From contig CM067444.1 of the NCBI GenBank assembly GCA_034508935.3, forward strand, positions 98,808,434-98,872,433: 64,000 bases of DNA. Direction: 5' to 3'. This document shows, piece by piece, positions 46,617 through 64,000 of the stretch; position 1 is the stretch's first letter; every line of letters begins with the position of its first letter. The position numbers and the translations under genes were made by a program. The notes under the pieces are model-generated. The model ran no database searches. It had not been told where the DNA came from and was given only the letters and a program-made list of their open reading frames with translations. Origin of the DNA: Berghia stephanieae. Lineage: Eukaryota > Mollusca > Gastropoda > Nudibranchia > Aeolidiidae.

Positions 46617-47891
46617 CCCCGCTGGGACCACGAGGGAGAGTTACAGGAAAAGTGAAGTCCACCCCTCACGCGCGGACTGCAAGAGATGAGGAGAAAGAGA
46701 ATGCCATAATGCAGGGTGTAGAGTGCATATAATATAATAAGTGGGGTGGGTGGTGTGGAATGGGAGTATGTGAGACAGCTGAACCAGGCACAAATTTTTA
46801 TCACATCATTTTTCTTCGCTGTTTTTATTGTCATTCAGTTTGTTGAGTTTAATGTTTTATAAAATTATGTTTATGAGAATGTCTCCTACATCTTATAAAT
46901 ATACACACATTACTGAATCTAAACTTCTTTAACACCAAACATTTTTCATGTAAATTTTGTACAGTATAACCTTTCAAAGGAATTGCGGTTTTCAAATACA
47001 AAAGATGTATGAACAAGAAGATATAATTATTAATTTGACCTCTCCCCTATGAGTTCCTGGTTGTGTGCCATATTGCTATTCACTGCATGCTATGAAAAAA
47101 GAATTCCGCGCTTCGCCTTTCTGGAGAAATATTTGTAAAGTTTCCTCATTGTGATAAATTTGTATGTTAAATCCATATTGTTATCAGTGGTTTTTATGAA
47201 TGTAGAAATCCCAACAGCAGGCCACAAGCCTCTGACTTTCAACTATTAAATGTCACAATTGTTACTGTCAAGTGTGTACAAAGTGTACAATTTGCTGTGT
47301 CATTTTGAACCCAAGGTGGCAATGTTAGTAAGTAATGCACATGAATCTCAAGAAAAGTAAACCTCTGGTCAAGTCTGTGACGAGTTTAGTGATCGTAATT
47401 ACAACATAAATCACTGTGTATAATTTTGTTAATGTAAAAATCCAAATGTTCACCGTTCACCCATTCCAGACCCTTCATTTTTTATTTACCGTAAAGAAGA
47501 AAAATCCCAAAGTGTGGTACTGTAACCAATGCAAAAAAAAATCAGCTTAACTTCACTAACAATTCTAGTGTTCAAGCCAATTATCAGTAAAATCCATCAG
47601 AAGGTTGTGATGATATCCACGTCAATGGATGCACATGGGTAATGGAACGGACTATAAATGAAAGACCATTCATCAAATAATATCCATGTACACTCTTTAC
47701 TCAGGGTTTCATTTGACAAAAGGTCACACAATATTCTCCATGTTTTAGTACTAATAAATTGCATTTGAAAAATAAATCAAATTACTCATAAAAATTAAGA
47801 CTTAATGTAAAATAGAAAAGGACATAAATTTCAATAAAACTAGTTCTTAAAAATCCTAAGTTTAAAAACGATATCAAAAACAGTCATATCA
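46617..47891. other. spacer and 3' flank of the tRNase Z gene
   Basis: No gene recognised. AATAAA on the minus strand near 47480 (TTTATT on the plus strand) is a possible poly(A) signal about 410 bp after the tRNase Z stop. Confidence 0.45.
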
Positions 47892-56915
<9,024 letters not shown>

Positions 56916-57144
56916 TGTAGCATTACAGCATTAGTACAACCAGTAATGGATTTCTGAAAAGGAAAAAAAAAAGAGATTTTAATCTTTCTAAATAAAAATT
57001 CTGATCAATTTTTAAAAATCATTTTTCCACCTGCAATATTATTTTACCAAACTTGGGACACTTTTGAATTAGGCAATAGCGTTAGCAGCAAGGAAGATGA
57101 TGTAGAAAATGGTAGGGGCTGTCTGAAGCTGGTGATCGTAAAAT

Positions 57145-57222
57145 ACTAACGAAAGAGTGAAAATGGAGAGGTTCGTAAGTTGTTCCCTTGTGAAGCCTCT
57201 CCATTTTCACTCTTTCATTAGT
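57145..57222. repeat. 27-bp inverted repeat
   Basis: ACTAACGAAAGAGTGAAAAT plus GGAGAGG pairs with 57196-57222, with one mismatch and a 24-bp spacer. It lies about 230 bp upstream of the tRNase Z start. Probably a miniature foldback element. Confidence 0.85.
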
Positions 57223-57260
57223 ACGGAAGATGATGGGATCTACATTCTTTTAAGGACTTT

Positions 57261-57585
57261 ATTGTTTTTAAAGGTTTGATGGCGCTTATAAAACATTGAG
57301 GTCATTTAAGGGTTGGTAGAAAGGAAGAAAATTGGATACCAGTCAAAAAAATTATAGTTTTACAAGTTATATTAGCATATGAGAAAAAAAAAAGTAAGGC
57401 AAAGGAAATTTTCAAAAAGGGAACTGATGTAAATTCCAATAGCGGACCATCTGTGTGCTCAGTTTGAGATCACCCAAAAGTCTCTTCCAGACACAAGCCT
57501 AGGATACAACTTAAACAGATGGACTACAAATCTTTATATAACAAAAAAAATATTTTTAAAAATACAACACTACATAACAAAGAGG
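57261..57585 (-). mobile_element. RA retroposon copy 14, strongly diverged
   Basis: GGCGCTTATAAAACATTGAG, CCAATAGCGGACCATC and GAGATCACCCAAAAGTCTC mark it as an old RA copy. The stem partner is lost and the 5' third is missing. Confidence 0.75.
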
Positions 57586-57689
57586 AGGTTCAGTTTCATC
57601 ATGCAAATGTAATGTAAAGCTTTTATCAACTTCAATGAACGAAATCGTCTGAGTTCGAAGAAAGCCAAGGGGAAGGGTGGGGAGGTGAT

Positions 57690-58164
57690 GTGAAAAGTGA
57701 TCATCTATGGCTTTCAATGATTAAAAAAATATGCAGTGGATATTTTTACGTAAAGATGGTTCTCGTGGCAATTCTTACATTGAACGCGTTCTCGTATTTT
57801 AAAATCAAGAAAGACTCTACTATGGAAGCCATGGGAGAACGATTGCTCAAGGCCAGATGCAATCAAATATGCAAATTGACAGTCATTGTTTGTTATGCCT
57901 CACAAGAGGACATGATGAGAAAAAGCTTTATGAAACTAAATCAAACAGTACAATTACAAGTACAGACTATAATGCCAATGCTTGCTTGGTGACCTAACGC
58001 GAATGTTTGAGGAGATAATGACTAAAAGTAGCCTCGAGAACCATCTTTACGGGACTGTAAAAATAGCCATTGCGAAAAACCAAACAGAAATATTTTTTTT
58101 CCTAGCAATAATCAACAATCTCCCAAATGCTAAAACAGTGAAAATGAGGGAAGCGTCATTGTGA
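57690..58164 (+). mobile_element. LINE endonuclease-domain remnant
   Basis: Two frames read ERLLKARCNQICKLTVIVCY, ASQEDMMRKSFMKLNQT and then GDLTRMFEEIMTKSSLENHL followed by AIINNLPNAKT. They match the apurinic-endonuclease domain of invertebrate LINEs (KLTIIQCYAPT...GDLNAKVG...NLVIGGT). The expected GDLNA is GDLTR. A change of frame and later stops show decay. Confidence 0.7.
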
Positions 58165-58756
58165 CAACGTGAGTGTAAGTTGGAAGTGAGTGGTGAGTGT
58201 GTAAGTGTAAGTGTTAAAATCTAGATAATTCTTATTATAATTTTCATTGTAATTTTCTTGTGAGAAAATATAACTTACAGTTAGATTATCAGCGCAGACT
58301 TGTTGATAAGCATGTTTGTTTTGAATTTCATAGATTTCCTTTTGTAGTTATGCGTGCTGGTTGCAACCTTTATATCAGCTGTAAAACTGTCAGAGTGCAT
58401 GACCTGACACACTGCTGTGTGTGCATTGACCCAGGATGAAAAACACCTTTAGTTTTAGGTTCAAGTTCAAGGACGTATGCTTCGGACTTTCGAACGACTG
58501 TTCCATTTTCGTTGGTGTTTTTTGTAACTAAATACAATAAATCAACAATTGGCAACAAAACTCAGGCCTGCACTTTCCACACCGTGCCCCAAACGACTCA
58601 GATGTGAATGGGGACCTGAATGTGAAAGCCTCAGACCTAGCACACAAATGCGACGTATACTATATTATGAAATGGAATTTTGGCTCTATAGCATTGTAAA
58701 GGACATTCAACTTGACGCTATCTATTCATTTTATTACTATAATATACAAGTTGATT

Positions 58757-58932
58757 ATGTACTACTACTACTACTACTACTACTACAACCACAAAACAAA
58801 CTACTACTACTACTACAACCACAAAACAAACTACTACTACTACTACTACTACTACCACTGCTGCTGCTGCTGCTGCTATCACAACAACAAAACTAACTAA
58901 TACTGCGACTACTACTTACTACTACTACTGCA

Positions 58933-58994
<62 letters not shown>

Positions 58995-59039
58995 AACTAC
59001 AATCACAACAACAAAACTAACTACTACTGCGACTACTAT

Positions 59040-59095
<56 letters not shown>

Positions 59096-59125
59096 TTACT
59101 ACTACTACTACTACTACTACTACTA

Positions 59126-59157
<32 letters not shown>
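58757..59157. repeat. (CTA)n microsatellite, about 400 bp
   Basis: CTA/ACT triplets interrupted by repeated ACAACCACAAAACAAA-type and GCT blocks. Confidence 0.95.
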
Positions 59158-59257
59158 TTATCTTTGTAATAAATCTATTTCTTTTCGATTGAGAGATAGT
59201 ATGGACTTTGATTTCGGATTATCGAGCGTGTTAACAATAACAATACATATCAGCTTG

Positions 59258-59808
59258 GTTATCATTGTTGTTTGTTTTTCTTTTGTTTTTAAGGGTTTTA
59301 CGGCGCTTGCAACACATTAAGGTCATATCAGCGCCAGTAAAAAGAAAGAAAATGGGATAGTAGAAAGTTCTAGTTTACAATTAAAGCACTCAAGAAAAGG
59401 TAAGACTAAGGGGAATTGGTTCAAATAAGAAACAGGTGTAGATTCCAAGAGCACACTATCACAGTACTAAGTTTGAGATCACTGAAAGTCTCATCCAGAC
59501 ACAAGCACAGGTCCCCACTAAGAGGAATACACTCAAATGTTTTACAAATCATATGTAATATAAAGAAAACATAATACAGTGCATAACAGAGATATGATTT
59601 ACAACGAAAAAAATATCATCTCCCAAAACAATAACTATGCATTTGACTTTTTCCTCCCAGCCAGGACTCCGGCCAGGGCCAGGACAAAACCAGGTGATCT
59701 CATTCCAAGACAGAAAGCATGTTGGAAAATAGGTATAGGGGGATAGAGGACACAGTAGGTACCTCCCTGTCCACTGTGGGAGGTCAGGAACCCCACCCAG
59801 TTATCATT
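59258..59808 (-). mobile_element. RA retroposon copy 15 with target duplication
   Basis: GTTATCATT flanks the element (59258-59266 and 59800-59808). Full structure with intact stem-loop. About 12 bp between the left duplication and the typical tail are extra tail sequence. Confidence 0.85.
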
Positions 59809-60117
59809 TTTGTCAATATACACCAGGGGGAACGGCGGCAGAGGAAGGGAAGAGGAGGGAGAAGAAATAAATAAAGCAGTACCGATGAACAACAATAATA
59901 TGGTCTTTTGTGTTAAATTATTGGTGATCATGAATTTCAAATGTAAGAAAACGTACAATATCATGCTTGTCGCCCCTTATATTTTATTTAATGTATGTAG
60001 TATATGATTTTAATTTGACAAAAACTCAACGCCTAGATCATGGTGTGACCCCCGAATGGTCGCTGACCACGTTCACTGTTTACGAGAATGAGCGAGTGAG
60101 GAAATATTTTATTTAAC

Positions 60118-60142
60118 AAAACAAATAAAAATGAATAAATAA

Positions 60143-60185
<43 letters not shown>

Positions 60186-60188
60186 AGA
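60118..60188. repeat. (AAAT)n microsatellite
   Basis: About 16 AAAT/AAATA repeats. Confidence 0.9.
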
Positions 60189-60280
60189 GATATATAGATA
60201 GATAAATATAAATTATAAAAACAAAAACCATGAAATAATAGTGCTCAACTTTTTGATCAAAGAAGCTATTTATAAAATAT

Positions 60281-60395
60281 TTCAAGTATAATTATGATCA
60301 AATTGTACAATATTGTTTCGAGCATTCGCACTCATGATGAGAGCGAATGCTCGAAACAATATTGTACAATTTGATCATAATTAATCATACTTGAA
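60281..60395. repeat. palindrome with arms of about 49-53 bp
   Basis: Left arm 60281-60329 and right arm 60343-60395 enclose a 13-bp spacer. The inner ~41 bp (including CGAAACAATATTGTACAATT) are perfectly complementary; the outer part has a small bulge. A GATA microsatellite follows at once. Confidence 0.9.
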
Positions 60396-60407
60396 AATTT
60401 GTATAGC

Positions 60408-60410
<3 letters not shown>

Positions 60411-60473
<63 letters not shown>
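60411..60473. repeat. (GATA)n microsatellite
   Basis: About 15 uninterrupted ATAG repeats between the palindrome and an RA-type 3' end. Confidence 0.95.
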
Positions 60474-60474
<1 letters not shown>

Positions 60475-60477
60475 GTA

Positions 60478-60545
60478 TTTGTTTGTTTTTACGGATTTTA
60501 CGGCGCTTGCAGCGCATTAAGGTTATAACAGCGCCAGTAAAAAGT
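60478..60545 (-). mobile_element. RA-type 3' end joined to a different body (copy 16)
   Basis: Tail and stem-loop are of RA type (GGCGCT/AGCGCC), but the sequence beyond CAGTAAAAAG is unrelated to RA and runs into the hairpin array. It may be the 3' end of another family sharing the same stem-loop. Confidence 0.65.
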
Positions 60546-61085
60546 CTCCTCTGGTACTCAACTCCCATATCCGGCTTCAACTTTCAATGGTATCCATCTC
60601 CCTTTAGTCCCAGGTTTATTTCCCACTGATATCCTTTTTACACAGTCCCAGGTTAACTCCCCACTGGTGTGCAATTCCCTGACTCCCAGGATCACACCCC
60701 ACTGTTGCCAAACTCCCATAACTTTGCCGGATATTGTCGGGTTTCGTAATAAAGCACTAATTCTTTTTTACGAAACCCGCCGAAACCGGCCGATAACCTT
60801 AGTCTCAGGTTCACTCCCGACTGATGTACACTTCCCTGAGTCTCGGGTTCACTCCCCACAGTTGTCTACTTCCCATAACTTTGCTGGATATTGTCGGGTT
60901 TCGGCGGTTTCGTAAAAAAGCACTAGTTCTTTTTTACGAAACCCGCCGAAACCCAGTCCCAGGTTCACTCCCCAATGGTGTACACTTCCCTGAGTTCTAG
61001 GTTCACTCCCCACTGCCACCTACTTCCCATAACTTTGTCGGGTTTCGTCGGGTTTCGCAGGGTTTCGGCGGGTTTCGTAACAAAG
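60546..61085. repeat. ~155-bp repeat units with GGGTTTCG hairpins
   Basis: Three units (marked by CTTCCCATAACTTTG-type segments at about 60716, 60873 and 61026) each include copies of CAGGTTCACTCCCCACTG. The first two carry a hairpin of the form GGCGGTTTCGTAAAAAAG ... TTTTTTACGAAACCCGCC. The last unit ends in four near-tandem GGGTTTCG copies. Confidence 0.8.
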
Positions 61086-61092
61086 ACACACC

Positions 61093-61176
61093 CCTTGTCG
61101 GTCTACATAATTTTTCCTGGGAGAGTCCCACTCGGTCAAAGAAGCCAAAAACATTGATGTAGACCGACCAACAAAT
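61093..61176. repeat. short inverted-repeat element
   Basis: TTGTCGGTCTACAT and its complement ATGTAGACCGAC(C)AA are about 50 bp apart. Possibly a tiny MITE or the end of the preceding hairpin array. Confidence 0.65.
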
Positions 61177-61281
61177 CGTGGTAGATTCTTAATACTTTTT
61201 GCTCTTTTGTTATTGTCAACTTGTTTGATTGAGCACACTTCCCATCAAATTTGTAATATTAGACGATTACATAGGTTGATG

Positions 61282-61583
<302 letters not shown>

Positions 61584-61922
61584 TTTTAAAATTTTAAAAA
61601 ACCGACCAAAACATGACAAATAAAACATCACGAGAGAAAAAAAAAAGAAGAAAGAAAAAATGATTAAACACTTTGTTTTAACGTATTTTTATTGTTCATC
61701 ATTAGGCAACATTAGATTATCAGATACAAAAGGCAGTCAAAACCTACTTTATTACTATACAATATAGGCATAAAATGCAATCAAAAGATCAAAATATACA
61801 AATTTAAGCAATACCCTTATGACATATATTGCAGATAGGTCAAAGACATACATTTTTTTCACAATAAAATAAATAACAACACTATAAATTTATATAAAAA
61901 AGAAAGAAAATAGAGAATTCAC

Positions 61923-61926
<4 letters not shown>

Positions 61927-61988
<62 letters not shown>

Positions 61989-62010
61989 AGAGAGAGAGAG
62001 GGAGGGAGGG

Positions 62011-62082
<72 letters not shown>

Positions 62083-62105
62083 GAGACAGAGAGAAAGGGA
62101 GGGAG
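61927..62105. repeat. (GA)n microsatellite
   Basis: About 170 bp of GA repeat with GGGA interruptions. Confidence 0.95.
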
Positions 62106-62421
62106 ATGTGTCGGGAACAATTAATTAGCATTCTTTATGAAGGAAAACAAAACAAAACAATCAGAATGTTTTTTTAAAAAATCAAATTCAAAACAAAACA
62201 ACAACAACAACAAAAAAAGAAAGAAAGGAATAATATAATAACTTTATAAATTATCAATTTGAGTATAGAATGCATCAAGAACGAATCTGCTTTTACTGAC
62301 TCACCCTACAACAATATGTTGCCTATGCAAGGTTGACGTTGCATGACAAAAGATTTGAGACGGATCAGGTCTGGACCAGAACTGACATCAAACCAAGGCT
62401 TGCTTATCCCATTAATAGTTA

Positions 62422-63260
62422 TACAGTCGACTCCGCTTAATCCCACACCCTCGGGAGTTCAGGTAAGTGTGTCGATTAAGAGGAGTGTGCGATTAAGCAG
62501 AGAAGCCAGCAGAGAAGACAAAAATAGCATCTAAGCACCAGCTTATATTTTTATTGGACAAGAATTTTATTATAAGTATAATCATAGTCACCATAATATA
62601 TCCGCTTGTTGTTCCACTGTACATTTTAAGACTTTTAATATTCTTTGCCAAGTTTTATGTATTTAATTTATTAACATTTGATATTTCTTTTATATACTAT
62701 CGAATTGTGTTGATACAAAATTATAATTTCCATACAAGTATCAATAAAGTATATCTTATCTTATCTCATCTTCCATGTGCCATTCACGTAGGATCTTCCC
62801 CTGAGTTTTCTATGGGCTTGGGACCGTTATGTACAAGACATTAGACTTTTTTGTTGTTTTTTTTACTTCTTTTTATTTTATTTTATTTATTTTTTGTTTT
62901 GTCTTGGGGGGCTTTTTTTGTTGTTATTTTAGTTTGTTTGAATTAGGTGTCGGGAAATCCTTTGATGTCAGTTAACAAGCAATGCGCATCTGACCTAGTC
63001 GGGGTCTAAAGGACAGTGGAATTTGCTTTGACGGGAAAGCATTTTTCACGCGTGATACGAAATTAAAATACGTAATTGGATCAATGAGAAACGCAATTTC
63101 ATTACCTTTTTTTGGTTGTATTTTAAAGATATTTTTCTCCAAACAAGATGGAATCAAGGTGTAGCGATTAAGCGGAGAAGGTGTGCGATTAAGTGAAGCG
63201 ATTATATAGAAAGAATTCCGTTTTTCAGGAATGTGTAGGGTATAGGCGGAGTGAACTGTA
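62422..63260. mobile_element. second pogo/Tigger-like non-autonomous element
   Basis: CAGTCGACTCCGCTTAAT at 62424 and its imperfect complement (GGCGGAGTGAACTG, to 63258) are flanked by TA. Subterminal copies of CGATTAAGCGGAG-type motifs occur at both ends (62472-62504 and 63165-63200). About 835 bp with no transposase. A different family from 43904-45055. Confidence 0.75.
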
Positions 63261-63384
63261 CTTTGTTTGACTCCCTATACAGAAATATAAATTGATCTTT
63301 GATTCAAAACTAAATTGATAAAAAGGAAGTTTGTGTGCAATAGGGACATTTGTATAGGATTTTGTGGTATTCACTAGGTGGGTT

Positions 63385-63815
63385 GTTTGCTTTTATGGGT
63401 TTAACAACATTGTGGCACCGGAAAAAGTAAGAAAATTGGATGGGATAGGAAAAAAGTCTCGATTTACAAGTGAAGGTAGCCAAGAAAAAGTAATACAAAG
63501 GGAACGGTTCAAATAGGGAGCAGATGTTGATTCCAACAGCACATTATCAGTGTACTTAGTTTGAGAACACCTAAAAGTCTCATCCAGACACTAGATACAA
63601 GATCTCACTAAGAAGAATGCACTCAAATATTAATAGAATATATCCAAAACAGAATACATAATTAACACTACATGACAGTTTCCCTCCCAGCCAAGGACTC
63701 TAGCCAAAGCCAGACATAACTAAGTAATCCTCTTCCAAGACAAAGACAGAAAGCAACCTTGAAAGGGAAAACAGACATGGGGGATAGAAGAAACAGCAAG
63801 AGTGATCTCTTCGCC
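63385..63815 (-). mobile_element. RA retroposon copy 18, diverged
   Basis: GTACTTAGTTTGAGAACACC, AGTCTCATCCAGACACTAG and CAGCCAAGGACTCTAGCC identify it. The stem-loop is much altered. Confidence 0.8.
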
Positions 63816-64000
63816 CAGCCGAAAATATATGTGGCCATTGCCCTTCAATTTGACCAAAAAAAAAATCAATACCACCTGATTTATAGTTTATGGTTACCGT
63901 TATCACATATTTTGGAATGGTTCTTATAAAATGTAAACTTATGTGATCTTCATATCGTTAATTTGTTCATGTTGTATACGTCAAATGTGTTAAAATTACA

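Noticed and set aside
62554-62844. 96-codon ORF inside the second pogo-like element
   Set aside because: Hydrophobic AT-rich translation with no transposase motif.

Overview
The window is AT-rich eukaryotic DNA with spliced host genes, GT-AG introns and very dense short retroposons. It reads as an invertebrate animal genome. Several features suggest a marine lophotrochozoan, perhaps a mollusc: an alternative NADH dehydrogenase, a plant-type short tRNase Z, tRNA-derived SINEs, and retroposon 3' ends of the type GCAAGCGCCGTAAAACCC followed by AAAC repeats. That assignment is inference. No bacterial genes, CRISPR arrays or genuine tRNA/rRNA genes were seen, and I recognised no virus-like element.

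Layout. 1-9.3 kb is repeat territory: a 33-bp minisatellite, six copies of a ~530-bp retroposon (here RA), and two copies of a related retroposon (RB), one carrying a 16.4-copy array of a 117-bp unit. 10.2-21.6 kb holds a minus-strand C2H2 zinc-finger/coiled-coil gene. 22.3-26.9 kb is a 4.6-kb DNA transposon with inverted ends and a 4-bp target duplication, inserted inside a SINE. 29.2-37.3 kb holds two plus-strand genes in tandem: ADAT2, the catalytic subunit of the tRNA A34 deaminase, and a nine-exon mitochondrial type II NADH dehydrogenase. 39.9-46.7 kb is a second RA cluster with nested insertions and a pogo-like element. 47.9-56.9 kb is a minus-strand five-exon plant-type tRNase Z. 57-64 kb is repeats again: LINE endonuclease remnants, long microsatellites, a ~49-bp-arm palindrome, a hairpin array and a second pogo-like element.

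Two of the genes act on tRNA (ADAT2 and tRNase Z) and one on mitochondrial respiration, but nothing in the sequence shows that they are co-regulated.

Two observations cut across the window. First, six conserved coding positions in the four genes are each one base short, and five of them fit a homopolymer run lacking one base, which looks like an assembly artefact rather than gene death. Second, the RA and RB retroposons share a 3' stem-loop whose loop is conserved while the stem changes in a compensating way (GGCGCT/AGCGCC, GGCACT/AGTGCC, GGTCTCT/AGAGACC). That is good evidence for a selected RNA structure, probably the site recognised by a partner LINE reverse transcriptase.
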